From positions 558,001-622,000 of the forward strand of contig NZ_CP154840.1 of the NCBI RefSeq assembly GCF_047301505.1: 64,000 nt of DNA, written 5' to 3'. Position numbers and translations under genes: made by a program. This document shows positions 25,186 through 33,932 of this stretch, piece by piece; within the stretch, counting starts at the first letter, position 1, and each line of letters begins with the position of its first letter. This DNA is from Lysinibacillus_B sp031181585. Its GTDB lineage: Bacteria; Bacillota; Bacilli; Bacillales_A; Planococcaceae. The notes below the pieces were generated by a model. It searched no databases and had not been told where the DNA came from. It saw only the letters and a list, made by a program, of their open reading frames with translations.

Positions 25186-25212
25186 TAAAATTTGTCGTAT
25201 AATGGGCGATAT
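25186..25212 (+). promoter_or_regulatory. SigD promoter of the PilZ gene
   Basis: TAAA (25186-25189), 15-bp spacer, GGCGATAT (25205-25212): eleven of twelve consensus bases and ideal spacing. 44 bases before the ATG. Confidence 0.78.
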
Positions 25213-25256
25213 AAGAGGGTAAACAAAAAGCTTGTTCATCAGCTGGGGGTGTTAGA

Positions 25257-25646
25257 ATGATATTTAAAAGAAAAGAAGGGTTCCGCTTTTCGTTCGGTGA
25301 GCCGATTGAAGCTGGTTTTGTCGTGATGATTGATGGGAAACCAGTAGGAGCCGGAGAGAGCCGCCTGGCGTGTAAAGTGCTTGATGTCAGTCCTCGGGGC
25401 ATGAAGATGATGACGGAAGTGGACCTAAGTAACTATATAAATAGAATACTACAGTTAGAGGTTTCTTTTATTCTCGATAATGTCGAAATTCGCGGAATCG
25501 GAGAAATTGTTTGGAGTAAAAAGTTTGGAAGCGGGTATCAATATGGTATAGTCTTTTATAATCAGCCAGGGGTCGAATCATTGATCATCAGTGAGCTGAA
25601 AGCAAGGCGGCGTAAAGAGATGCTTGGGTCAAAAAGTCAGGGATAA
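25257..25646 (+). CDS. PilZ-domain c-di-GMP-binding protein
   Basis: 129 residues. Begins FKRKEGFRFSFGEPIEAGF; basic residues near the start and ESRLACKVLDVSPRGMKMMTEVDLS give the PilZ RxxxR-like and D/NxSxxG motifs (DVSPRG, about 45-50). The second half has the beta-barrel strands LQLEVSFIL, GIGEIVWSKKFGSGYQYGIVFYN. It likely senses c-di-GMP and adjusts motility, as YpfA/MotI does in B. subtilis. Its SigD promoter puts it in the flagellar regulon. Not length-matched to MotI (217 aa), so it is a shorter single-domain protein. Confidence 0.83.
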   Translation: MIFKRKEGFRFSFGEPIEAGFVVMIDGKPVGAGESRLACKVLDVSPRGMKMMTEVDLSNYINRILQLEVSFILDNVEIRGIGEIVWSKKFGSGYQYGIVFYNQPGVESLIISELKARRRKEMLGSKSQG

Positions 25647-25670
25647 TTTTTGAAAGATTTTTTTGGTTCA

Positions 25671-25697
25671 GCAGGATTTTACGGTTCGATATCGAAT
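25671..25697 (+). promoter_or_regulatory. SigH promoter of hpf
   Basis: GCAGGATTT (25671-25679), 11-bp spacer, ATCGAAT (25691-25697): full match to the SigH consensus RnAGGAwWW-N11-12-RnnGAAT. In B. subtilis yvyD/hpf is known to use SigH as well as SigB. Confidence 0.75.
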
Positions 25698-25731
25698 TAA
25701 GTAGTATAGCCGTATTGAAGGAGGAGTTTAC

Positions 25732-26289
25732 ATGCTAAAGTTTAACATTCGTGGTGAAAACATTGAGGTAACTCCAGCGATTCGCGAGTATGTGGAGACG
25801 AAAGTCGAGAAGGTCGAACGCTATTTTAATGAAGAGATGGATGCGACAGCAAACGTCAATTTAAAGGTCTACAATGATAAGCAGACGAAAGTAGAAGTAA
25901 CAATTCCGATGAAAAATGTGACGCTTCGTGCAGAAGAACGTCATAACGATATGTATGCTGCAATCGACCTTATCGTAGACAAATTAGAGCGTCAGATCCG
26001 CAAACATAAAACAAAGGTAAATCGTAAATTCCGTGAACGTGAAGGGGCAGGCACTTACTTTGCCAATGTAGCATTGGCTGAACCGGAAACAGAGACGGAT
26101 GAAGAGTACCAAATCGTGCGTACGAAACAATTTAACTTAAAACCAATGGACCAAGAAGAAGCGATTCTTCAAATGAATATGTTGGGGCATGATTTTTATA
26201 TCTTCACAGATGCCGAAACAGACGGCACAAACATCGTCTATAAACGAAGAGACGGAAAATATGGCTTAATCGAAACAGAAATCAACTAA
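25732..26289 (+). CDS. hpf: Long-form ribosome hibernation promoting factor HPF
   Basis: 185 residues. The N-terminal S30AE domain (1-about 100) has FNIRGENIEVTPAIREYVETKVEKVERYF and AAIDLIVDKLERQIRKHKTKVN; the C-terminal dimerisation domain has IVRTKQFNLKPMDQEEAILQMNMLGHDFYIFTDAETD. The long form pairs two 70S ribosomes into inactive 100S dimers in starvation. GGAGGAG precedes the ATG. Location between fliS and secA as in B. subtilis. Confidence 0.97.
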   Translation: MLKFNIRGENIEVTPAIREYVETKVEKVERYFNEEMDATANVNLKVYNDKQTKVEVTIPMKNVTLRAEERHNDMYAAIDLIVDKLERQIRKHKTKVNRKFREREGAGTYFANVALAEPETETDEEYQIVRTKQFNLKPMDQEEAILQMNMLGHDFYIFTDAETDGTNIVYKRRDGKYGLIETEIN

Positions 26290-26297
26290 TATAATAG

Positions 26298-26337
26298 GCG
26301 CCCGCCTTCCAAATTATTGGAAAGGCGGGCGCTTTTC
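26298..26337 (+). terminator. Terminator after hpf
   Basis: GC-rich stem of 11 bp (26298-26308 with 26322-26332), extended by CC/GG pairs across a one-base bulge, then TTTT. Confidence 0.85.
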
Positions 26338-26926
26338 ATTGGTAAAAAGAAGAGAGCTATAGTTTTGAAATAAAGTGTAGATGTTTATAAAAAATGCGGA
26401 TTTTAAAATAAAGCCGCAGCGTTTAGTAAGAAGTTTGTTTACAATCCTGTGTTGATATACAGAACTTTATATTTCACAAGCAGGCCGGTTTGCAGGATAA
26501 AAACTGTCAGTAGAACGTGAGATGTCCAGATGCTTTTAATGAAATTATTTCTTCGGTTTTTCACATGTGGATGTTTATCCTGGTGAGTCAACGGATGCTC
26601 AGAAGATAACAGTTATCCCTTTTAATAAGGAAAGAGTGGCATAGGTCATTAAAAGTACACCGTTAAACAAATGGTAGCGGTTATGCATTCTCCACTAAAG
26701 GGGGAGGGGTTGGAATTTCAATACAGCTTGGTCGTATCCTACCGATGCCGCATCGAAGCTGGTGTTTTAAGTTCGACAGATTCTGCCTACCTCGGACCGG
26801 CTCTACTAAAATTCAATATTCAGGTAAAGCTCCTCGAGATTACTTTGTTAGAAAAATGGAATGAAAAATGAACATTTTGATTTTTTATCATAAATAGCTA
26901 CAATTTGGAAAGGGGGATGATAAACG
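26338..26926. other. Intergenic stretch between hpf and the formamidase-like gene
   Basis: About 590 bases. A 66-codon ORF (26671-26871) has no ribosome site and an unconvincing composition, so I do not call it. The GC content is higher at 26680-26810 than in the rest, which might mark a decayed gene or mobile-element end, but I cannot name it. Confidence 0.4.
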
Positions 26927-27841
26927 ATGAGCTTAAACAAACATATTACTTATAATGGAGTTAACGCACGTTCTTTATATCAAACACCAGGAGGCAGGGT
27001 ATTCACCTCATTAGAGGAACTCAATCAAGAGTATGACATCGATGCAAGTGTACCTGATTTCAACTCAATAGGAGAATGGTTTGCAAGGGAGAGTGCTAAA
27101 GCACGGGAGGAACTGCAGTGCACGCTGGACATCCCGTATGGCCCTACAAGAGCTGAAAGATTAGATGTTTTTCACGGTGAGCCGGGAGGACCGGTCGTGG
27201 TGTTCATCCACGGTGGTTATTGGAGGATGCTGACAAGCAAAGAATTTAGCTTCGTCGCGCGAGGACTTGCTGCGCAGGGTGCTACGGTTGTAATCCCTAC
27301 GTACGCCTTATGCCCAGCCGTTACAATCGATGAGATTGTCCGGCAGCATCGTGCAGCTATTACGTGGACGTACAATCATGCTACAGAATTCGGAGCAGAC
27401 CCTCAAAAATTAGTTGTCACAGGTCACTCTGCAGGTGCCCATGGTGTTGCAATGGTACTCGCAACCGATTGGGAAAATGAGTATGGATTACCGGCGGATA
27501 TAATACGTGGTGCCTGTGCGATTAGCGGACTATTTGATCTTCAGCCCTTACCATATACATTTGTGCAGCCTTTTCTTCAGCTTACTTGGGATCAGGTTTT
27601 ACGTAATAGTCCGATTCTCAATTTACCAAAATCTGCTCCGCCATTGTTAGTAACAAGAGGCGGGAAGCAGACTTCCGAGTTTCTGCGTCAGTCGGACGAC
27701 TTCTACACTGCATGGCAATCATCTGGTCTTCCAGGTGAGTATTGGATTCAACCTGAGCGCAATCACTTTGATGAGTTGTTTCCACTCACTGAACTTGACA
27801 GTGAACTTACCAAGAAAATTATTAAACTAGCTATCGGTTGA
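26927..27841 (+). CDS. Alpha/beta hydrolase, kynurenine formamidase/arylformamidase-like
   Basis: 304 residues. The esterase oxyanion motif HGGYWRML (about 92-99), nucleophile motif GHSAGAHG (about 166-173) and final NHFDELF with the catalytic His are those of the AFMID/BNA7 type. The middle contains DGGP-like loops (PGGPVVVFIHGG). It could hydrolyse N-formylkynurenine or another small ester/amide; no tryptophan-degradation genes are nearby, so the substrate is open. AAGGGGGATG lies before the ATG. Single gene unit. Confidence 0.78.
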   Translation: MSLNKHITYNGVNARSLYQTPGGRVFTSLEELNQEYDIDASVPDFNSIGEWFARESAKAREELQCTLDIPYGPTRAERLDVFHGEPGGPVVVFIHGGYWRMLTSKEFSFVARGLAAQGATVVIPTYALCPAVTIDEIVRQHRAAITWTYNHATEFGADPQKLVVTGHSAGAHGVAMVLATDWENEYGLPADIIRGACAISGLFDLQPLPYTFVQPFLQLTWDQVLRNSPILNLPKSAPPLLVTRGGKQTSEFLRQSDDFYTAWQSSGLPGEYWIQPERNHFDELFPLTELDSELTKKIIKLAIG

Positions 27842-28330
27842 ATTGTATAGAGATAAAGAGGGATTTAATGAATAGATGATAGATCCGTTTTTTTATGAAA
27901 ATAAATATAGCCTCCAATAAAAAGGAAGCGATTATCAGAAAATCAGTAAACTTCTTTATATAGGTCTTATAATTAACTAAAATGGAAACCTCCCTTTTGA
28001 TCAATCTTTTACAAAATGGAGGTTTTGTATTGGCTGTTAAATAAAGAGTGACTAGCCATTCCTTCTTCATGAAAAAAGCCTCCTAGTATAGAATGATTTG
28101 CTAACTTGATAATATTTTATCTTTTCAGAAAAATGTACGTCTAATATTACTATTTTTATAGTAGATAGTAACAAAAGGAAAATATCGATATAAATCCTAA
28201 TATGTAGTTAGCACTATTTTGAAGAGGAGGCAGTTTGAGATTTTCCCTATCAAATACGAGTGTCAGTTTGCACCACCATACTAGTAAATGATAAAATGGA
28301 AGTTGATACTAAACGGGAAGTGAACAATAC
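27842..28330. other. Intergenic stretch before secA
   Basis: About 490 AT-rich bases. There is an 8-bp inverted repeat (27986-27993 with about 28018-28025) that may act as a terminator. A weak promoter-like pair TTGCAC (28268-28273) and TAAAAT (28292-28297), 18 bp apart, precedes secA. No gene is supported. Confidence 0.45.
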
Positions 28331-30841
28331 ATGCTAAACATCTTAAATAAAATGTTTGATTTCAATAAAAAAGAAGTAAAACGTCTTGAGAAAGAAGCAG
28401 AACAGGTAGAGGCATTAGCAAGCCAAATGGCTGGACTTTCTGATGAGCAGCTTCAAGCGAAGACACCTGAGTTGAAAAAACGCTATGAAAATGGCGAGTC
28501 ACTGGACAACTTACTGCCGGAAGCATTTGCTGTAGCACGAGAGGCAGCGAAGCGCGTATTAGGATTATATCCATACAAAGTACAGATCATGGGTGCTGCT
28601 GCACTGCATGACGGCAATATCGCAGAGATGAAGACAGGGGAAGGTAAAACGCTGACAGCAACGATGGCGGTTTACTTGAACGCCCTTACTGGTAAAGGTG
28701 TCCATGTAGTAACAGTCAATGAATATTTAGCGACACGTGATGCGACGGAGATGGGTGAGCTGTATAACTGGCTTGGTCTAACGGTCGGTCTAAATTTAAA
28801 CAGCCTTGATAAGAGCGGGAAACGCGAGGCATATGCAGCCGATATCACATATTCTACGAACAATGAGCTAGGGTTCGATTATTTACGTGACAATATGGTC
28901 CTTTATAAAGAAGATAAAGTACAGCGCCCGCTTCACTATGCCGTAATTGATGAGGTTGACTCCATTTTAATCGATGAAGCGCGTACACCATTAATCATTT
29001 CTGGACAGGCAGGAAAGACAGCCCAGCTGTATGTTCAGTCAAATGCATTTGTCCGGATGTTAAAGGCTGAAGAAGATTACAACTATGATGAGTCATCAAA
29101 GGGCGTTACACTGACAGAAGCGGGAATTGAAAAGGCAGAGCGTGCATTCGGTATTGATAACCTGTTTGATTTGACACATGTTCGTTTAAACCATGCGATT
29201 AACCAATCATTAAAGGCGCATGTATCTATGCATAAAGATGTGGACTATGTTGTCCAAGAGGGAGAGGTAGTTATCGTTGACGGCTTTACGGGCCGTTTAA
29301 TGAAGGGCCGCCGCTATTCAGATGGTCTTCACCAGGCAATCGAGGCGAAGGAAGGTCTGGATATTCAAAATGAATCGATGACAATGGCAACGATCACGTT
29401 CCAAAACTACTTCCGTATGTATGAAAAGCTTGCAGGTATGACAGGTACTGCGAAAACGGAAGAAGAAGAATTCCGTAACATTTACAACATGCAGGTTATC
29501 GCAATTCCAACGAATAAGCCAATTGCGCGTGATGATAAGCCGGATCTGATTTATGCGACAATGCAAGGGAAGTTTGAGGCAGTCGCAAAGGATATCGCTG
29601 AGCGCCACCGCAACGGCCAGCCGGTGCTTGTTGGGACAGTAGCGATTGAAACATCGGAAATCATTTCGAAATTGCTGACAAAATATAAAATTCCGCATAA
29701 TGTACTGAATGCGAAAAACCATGAGCGTGAGGCAGAAATCATTGCGAATGCTGGTAACAAAGGCGCGGTGACAATTGCGACAAACATGGCAGGCCGTGGT
29801 ACAGATATCAAGCCGGGCGAGGGTGTATTAGATATTGGCGGTCTCGCGGTAATCGGTACAGAGCGTCATGAATCCCGTCGTATTGATAACCAGCTGCGTG
29901 GTCGTTCTGGTCGTCAAGGGAACGCCGGTGTGACACAGTTCTATCTATCATTAGAAGATGATCTGATGCGCCGTTTCGGTTCCGAGAACATGAAAAATAT
30001 GATGACGAAGCTAGGGATGGATGATTCTCAGCCGATCCAGTCGAAGATGGTATCCCGTGCGGTTGAATCAGCCCAAAAACGTGTTGAAGGAAATAACTTC
30101 GATGCTCGTAAACGTCTTCTGCAATATGACGATGTACTTCGCCAGCAGCGTGAAGTGATTTATAAAGAGCGTGAAGAGGTACTGGAAACAGAGAACATGC
30201 GGGCTCTAGTAGAAAATATGATTTATGAGTCGATTGAAAATGCCGTATCGCTTCATACGCAGGGCGAACAAACAGATTGGAACTTGCAGGCACTGATTGA
30301 CTACGTTTCAGCACATTTACTGGACGAAGGCGATCTGCAGGTTGCTGACTTTGAAGGGCTGTCTGCAGAACAGATTACTGATGTGATCAAAAAAGCAGTT
30401 ATCGCTCGTTACGATGAAAAAGAGGAAGCGTTAACGCCTGAGCGCATGCGTGAATTTGAAAAGGTTATTCTGCTGCGTGCGATTGATTCAAAATGGATTG
30501 ATCATATCGATGCGATGGACCAGCTTCGCCAAGGGATTCACCTTCGTGCATACGGCCAAAACGATCCACTCCGCGAGTACCAGCAGGAAGGATTCGCTAT
30601 GTTCGAGGATATGGTGGCCTCTATTCGTGAAGACGTAACGAAATATGCGATGAAGGCAGAAATCCGCAATAACCTGCAGCGTGAAGAAGTAGCAAAAGGG
30701 CAGGCGGTAAACCCGAAAGAAGAGGGCAGCACCAAGCCGAAGAAGATGCCGGTGCGCAAGGCTGATACAATCGGACGTAACGATCCATGTCCATGCGGCA
30801 GCGGAAAGAAATATAAAAACTGTCATGGGGTAACTGAGTAG
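28331..30841 (+). CDS. secA: Preprotein translocase ATPase SecA
   Basis: 836 residues (B. subtilis 841). Walker A MKTGEGKTLTA (100-110), DEVD box in VIDEVDSILIDEARTPL, the preprotein cross-linking and helical scaffold regions, motif TNMAGRGTDIKPG, and the C-terminal zinc-binding CPCGSGKKYKNCHG. It drives secretion through SecYEG. The ATG at 28331 begins MLNILNKMFDFNKKEVKR, as expected; the ribosome site (GGGAAG) is only moderate. Followed by its own terminator, then prfB, as in B. subtilis. Confidence 0.98.
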   Translation: MLNILNKMFDFNKKEVKRLEKEAEQVEALASQMAGLSDEQLQAKTPELKKRYENGESLDNLLPEAFAVAREAAKRVLGLYPYKVQIMGAAALHDGNIAEMKTGEGKTLTATMAVYLNALTGKGVHVVTVNEYLATRDATEMGELYNWLGLTVGLNLNSLDKSGKREAYAADITYSTNNELGFDYLRDNMVLYKEDKVQRPLHYAVIDEVDSILIDEARTPLIISGQAGKTAQLYVQSNAFVRMLKAEEDYNYDESSKGVTLTEAGIEKAERAFGIDNLFDLTHVRLNHAINQSLKAHVSMHKDVDYVVQEGEVVIVDGFTGRLMKGRRYSDGLHQAIEAKEGLDIQNESMTMATITFQNYFRMYEKLAGMTGTAKTEEEEFRNIYNMQVIAIPTNKPIARDDKPDLIYATMQGKFEAVAKDIAERHRNGQPVLVGTVAIETSEIISKLLTKYKIPHNVLNAKNHEREAEIIANAGNKGAVTIATNMAGRGTDIKPGEGVLDIGGLAVIGTERHESRRIDNQLRGRSGRQGNAGVTQFYLSLEDDLMRRFGSENMKNMMTKLGMDDSQPIQSKMVSRAVESAQKRVEGNNFDARKRLLQYDDVLRQQREVIYKEREEVLETENMRALVENMIYESIENAVSLHTQGEQTDWNLQALIDYVSAHLLDEGDLQVADFEGLSAEQITDVIKKAVIARYDEKEEALTPERMREFEKVILLRAIDSKWIDHIDAMDQLRQGIHLRAYGQNDPLREYQQEGFAMFEDMVASIREDVTKYAMKAEIRNNLQREEVAKGQAVNPKEEGSTKPKKMPVRKADTIGRNDPCPCGSGKKYKNCHGVTE

Positions 30842-30901
30842 GTACATTCGTTATAAGAATTACTCAAGCGTCCATGCGACCATTTTCTATAACATTTTGT
30901 G

Positions 30902-30935
30902 ACCGAGACTGCCTAATATAGGCAGTCCGGTTTTT
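30902..30935 (+). terminator. Terminator after secA
   Basis: 9-bp perfect stem (30907-30915 with 30919-30927) with outer ACCG/CGGT pairs and TTTTT. Confidence 0.82.
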
Positions 30936-31039
30936 GCTTGATGGATTGATCTATCACCTGAAAAATGAGAACATCTTTTTCAGCCTTCTGATTCTAGGAG
31001 GAGTAATATTTTCTAAAACACAGGTTGGAGGATTTATAA

Positions 31040-32147
31040 ATGATTGAATTAGCAGAAGCAAGAAATATCCTGGAAATTACAGCTACGAAACTAGCGGACT
31101 TCAGGGGGTCTCTTTGACTTAGAAAACAAGGAGGCAAGGATTCAAGAACTTGATGAAATGATGCTTATGCCGGATTTCTGGAATGACCAGCAGGGAGCAC
31201 AGACAATCATCAATGAAGCAAATGGCATTAAAGCGATTGTGAATGAGTATAACGATTTATTATCAACACAGGAAAATCTTGAAATGACGTTGGAACTGCT
31301 AAAGGAAGAGCCTGATGCGGATCTGCAGGAGGAACTTGGCTCTGAGCTGGAACAGTTTGAAGCAAAAATGGCTGACTTTGAGCTGCAGATGCTGTTATCG
31401 GAACCTTACGATAAAAACAATGCAATCCTCGAATTGCATCCGGGTGCAGGTGGTACAGAGTCACAGGACTGGGGCTCAATGCTATTACGTATGTATACAC
31501 GCTGGGCTGAGAAACGCGGCTTCAAGGTCGAAACGCTTGATTATTTGCCTGGTGATGAGGCGGGAATCAAGTCGGTGACGCTGAAAATTTCCGGCCATAA
31601 TGCTTATGGCTATTTGAAGGCGGAAAAAGGTGTACACCGATTAGTCCGCATCTCTCCATTTGATTCATCGGGGCGCCGTCATACCTCATTCGTATCTTGT
31701 GACATCATGCCGGAGTTCAATGACGAAATTGAAATTGAAGTACGCACAGAAGATTTGAAAATCGATACGTACCGTGCAACAGGTGCTGGTGGACAGCATA
31801 TTAATACGACAGATTCAGCCGTCCGTATTACTCATATTCCGACAGGAGTTGTAGTGCAGTGCCAGTCAGAGCGCTCTCAGATCAAAAACCGTGAGAGTGC
31901 AATGAAAATGCTGAAAGCAAAGCTGTATCAATTGGAAATTGAGAAGCAAGAACAACAGCTTGCTGAAATCCGTGGAGAGCAAAAGGAAATCGGCTGGGGC
32001 TCACAAATTCGTTCGTATGTCTTCCACCCATACTCTATGGTGAAGGACCACCGTACAAATGAAGAGACAGGTAACACAGGTGCTGTTATGGATGGAGATT
32101 TAGACGCATTCATTAATGCTTACCTCCGTTCTCGTATCGCTAAATAA
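31040..32147 (+). CDS. prfB: Peptide chain release factor 2 (RF2), made by programmed +1 frameshift
   Basis: The first 25 codons (31040-31114) are followed by an in-frame TGA at 31115-31117. Shifting by +1 to GAC at 31116 gives a product of 368 residues, the normal RF2 length. The GGQ peptidyl-tRNA hydrolysis motif is in GAGGQHINTTDSAVRI, and the stop-codon-reading SPF tripeptide is in RISPFDSSGRR. RF2 reads UGA and UAA, so low RF2 raises shifting and restores its own level. GGAGGA precedes the ATG. A plain ORF search would start it wrongly downstream at 31158. Confidence 0.96.
31103..31118 (+). promoter_or_regulatory. RF2 autoregulatory frameshift site
   Basis: Internal Shine-Dalgarno AGGGGG (31103-31108), three bases TCT, slip codon CTT (31112-31114), then TGAC. 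The spacing and CTT-TGA-C order are the canonical RF2 site; only the spacer triplet differs (TCT for the usual TAT). Confidence 0.95.
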
Positions 32148-32153
32148 TAAATG

Positions 32154-32193
32154 AATCGCCTAGACGCAGAAATAGCGGCTGGGCGATTTTTTT
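32154..32193 (+). terminator. Terminator after prfB
   Basis: 10-bp stem (32154-32163 with 32179-32188), then seven T. Confidence 0.85.
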
Positions 32194-32298
32194 GCCTGTA
32201 AAAGATAGCAGGAGAGGATGAAGCAATTTGTGCTTGCAACTTTGAACCGAGCATGTAAAATAATGATTAGAACATTTGTTCGTTTTGGAGGAGTGGAA

Positions 32299-32667
32299 AT
32301 GGTACAAATACCACCGGCTGTTGCTCGCTATTTTGAAGCAGCTATTTATTTGCCGATGCTGCTCATTGTATTGGAAAAGGATTATATGCTGCTGGAACAA
32401 GGTGAATTTAAATTGAAGGGTCCATACCTTCATTTAGTTCAAAAAACAAGTGAACAAATAGCGAAGGATCTGAAAAAAGCAAAGGCGTATTTGAGGGAGC
32501 ATGATTTATCAGTTGTACGCATGGGTCGTGATGATTTATTCACAGAATATCAATTTCGTTATGTAAGGACTACTGTTGTGCGACGATATTCAAATATACG
32601 CCTTCGCAACCAAAGTGAAAAGCTATTGAAATTCTATCTTTATCAGGCGGTTAAAACGGTGGATTGA
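32299..32667 (+). CDS. yhjD: YhjD-like small protein, unknown function
   Basis: 122 residues. Resembles B. subtilis YhjD (120 aa) in pattern: IPPAVARYFEAAIYLPMLLIVLEKDYMLLEQGEFKLKGPYLHLV and a basic C-terminal VRRYSNIRLRNQSEKLLKFYLYQAV. Function unknown. I start at ATG 32299 because GGAGGAG (32287-32293) is directly before it; an in-frame ATG at 32218 also has a ribosome site (AGGAGAGG) and would add 27 residues. Its 3' end overlaps the convergent comK-like gene by 17 bases. Confidence 0.65.
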   Translation: MVQIPPAVARYFEAAIYLPMLLIVLEKDYMLLEQGEFKLKGPYLHLVQKTSEQIAKDLKKAKAYLREHDLSVVRMGRDDLFTEYQFRYVRTTVVRRYSNIRLRNQSEKLLKFYLYQAVKTVD

Positions 32668-33154
32668 ATCGGTTCCAATGTTTGTATACAGCCTTGAATA
32701 GCATGGAAGATGTGACATACTGGTTGTTAAAAGATGAGATTAATACAGGTAATTCAACTTCTATGCTGTCTCTAAAGGTGATGGTTACATGTGTTTTGTG
32801 GTTCACGATACTGGTCACTGCATTATAAGCGATCCAAGCATTGTGTTCAGACTTCGGTGAAAAGAGAGGGAACATGATGTAAGGCTGTCGGTTGATATCA
32901 ACGCCTACTACAACGGGGAGTTTGTGCTTATTCCCGGTGAGGAACTGTTTCGTACGTTCGGCTGCTGTGCGATAACTGCTTCCCATATCTTTACAGGCTG
33001 TATCGACTAGCTTTAAAGATTTCTTTGGTACATGGAATGTTCCTTTTTTCTCGTAAACGATCGTATGATTTTTCTGTCCGTGGCGGACAGACTGCAGCAT
33101 ATATGTGTCACTCGTGATGGCATATTCGTTAATGAATTCTTCTGGAAGGTTCAA
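32651..33154 (-). CDS. comK: ComK-family competence transcription factor (copy 2)
   Basis: 167 residues on the minus strand. ComK pattern: FINEYAITSDTYMLQSV, KGTFHVPKKSLKLVDTACKDMGSSYRTAAERTKQFLTG, KLPVVVGVDINRQPYIMFPLFSPKSEHNAWIAYNAV, then VTITFRDSIEVELPVLISSFNNQYVTSSML. This copy keeps the VD..C..MGSSY..A...T and K.P..V....I.MFP blocks better than copy 1. It lacks the longer C-terminal tail. Start TTG at 33154 after AGGAGGAA. Two family members are known in the B. cereus group (ComK1/ComK2). Which copy is the real competence regulator cannot be told from sequence. Confidence 0.78.
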   Translation of the reverse strand: MNLPEEFINEYAITSDTYMLQSVRHGQKNHTIVYEKKGTFHVPKKSLKLVDTACKDMGSSYRTAAERTKQFLTGNKHKLPVVVGVDINRQPYIMFPLFSPKSEHNAWIAYNAVTSIVNHKTHVTITFRDSIEVELPVLISSFNNQYVTSSMLFKAVYKHWNRFNPPF

Positions 33155-33185
33155 CTGTAATTCCTCCTATGCATTTTATTCAAGC

Positions 33186-33200
33186 ATGGTATCGTACCAT
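33186..33200. promoter_or_regulatory. 15-bp palindrome upstream of comK copy 2
   Basis: ATGGTA-TCG-TACCAT, perfect 6-bp arms, 32 bases before the TTG start of the minus-strand comK-like gene, in its leader. A possible operator; the binding protein is unknown. Confidence 0.35.
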
Positions 33201-33451
33201 TGTTGAGATTACGGGGAGTGTCTTTTTACATATGTCACTGGGCAGTTCTCTATCTATCTTGTTTTTGTTCCATAGAGAAGAAAATTCAACAATATTCGAT
33301 AACATGGCCTGTATGTATAATGATACTTATTAATAGTGCAAAATCAATAGAAAAAGAGAAAAAAATGGATAAAAATGTTCAATATTCAGAAAATATTGCA
33401 AACTCTCATACCTTTTTGTATAATAACGAAAAGGGTATTGGGGTGATATCG

Positions 33452-33694
33452 ATGGATAAATATTATTCGTATACGGATTTTCTGCGAGCAGTAGGGCAGT
33501 ACCCGCAAGAAACAGAAAGTGAAAAGCTGTTGAACGATATTTATTTGGATTTATTTTTAGGTAGACTGCAGCGATTGCAGCGTATTGACCAGTTAAAGAA
33601 ACTCATCGATATGTCATTAGACCAAAGGAACGAACAGGCTTTTTATAAGTATGCCCAGGAATTTTGCGGATTACAGAAAGAGATAAACGAATAG
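33452..33694 (+). CDS. IDEAL-domain protein
   Basis: 80 residues. C-terminal half LLNDIYLDLFLGRLQRLQRIDQLKKLIDMSLDQRNEQAFYKYAQEF fits the IDEAL domain pattern (ID.AL..rDe.aF..l...). In Firmicutes this short domain occurs alone or at the end of regulators and may mediate protein contacts. ATG at 33452 after GGGGTGAT; the longer ORF upstream is not coding. TATAAT at 33316-33321 could be its -10, but the -35 is poor. Confidence 0.65.
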   Translation: MDKYYSYTDFLRAVGQYPQETESEKLLNDIYLDLFLGRLQRLQRIDQLKKLIDMSLDQRNEQAFYKYAQEFCGLQKEINE

Positions 33695-33701
33695 AGTGAC
33701 C

Positions 33702-33731
33702 ATCGTCACGGTACCCCGTGACGATTTTTTT
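33702..33731 (+). terminator. Terminator after the IDEAL gene
   Basis: 10-bp perfect stem (33702-33711 with 33716-33725), four-base loop, seven T. Confidence 0.88.
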
Positions 33732-33890
33732 ATGGGAAAAATTCTGATTTCATCCTTTAGAACACCTATAGTGACTAATTTACTATTTAGATAGAAGTAT
33801 GAGCAACGAAGCGTCCTGCTTCGTATCGTTTAGGTTCCCTTTCACTTAAAAAGATAGACTGGCCTGTTATTATATTTGTTCTCTTCTCTT

Positions 33891-33904
33891 AGAATATATG
33901 TTCG
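33891..33904 (+). promoter_or_regulatory. LexA/DinR box of uvrBA
   Basis: AGAATATATGTTCG: matches CGAAC-N4-GTTCG with two mismatches in the left half; the right half is perfect. The uvrBA operon is LexA-controlled in B. subtilis. Confidence 0.6.
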
Positions 33905-33932
33905 CTTATTGTTCGATTATTGAAAACGGGTA

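Noticed and set aside
26760..26830. AAGTTCGACAGATTC resembling a tRNA T-arm
   Set aside because: No acceptor, D or anticodon stem can be built around it.
26671..26871. 66-codon ORF between hpf and the formamidase-like gene
   Set aside because: No Shine-Dalgarno, low-information protein; more likely chance or a decayed fragment.
27831..28070. 79-codon minus-strand ORF with a hydrophobic stretch before secA
   Set aside because: No ribosome site before its ATG, and composition fits AT-rich intergenic DNA.
28235..28291. 18-codon TTG frame after GGAGG, upstream of secA, like a SecM-type leader
   Set aside because: The ribosome site is only four bases away, the frame ends in the promoter-like -10, and there is no arrest-peptide pattern.
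28268..28297. SigA promoter for secA
   Set aside because: The -35 (TTGCAC) shares only three bases with the consensus, so I left it as a remark in the intergenic entry.
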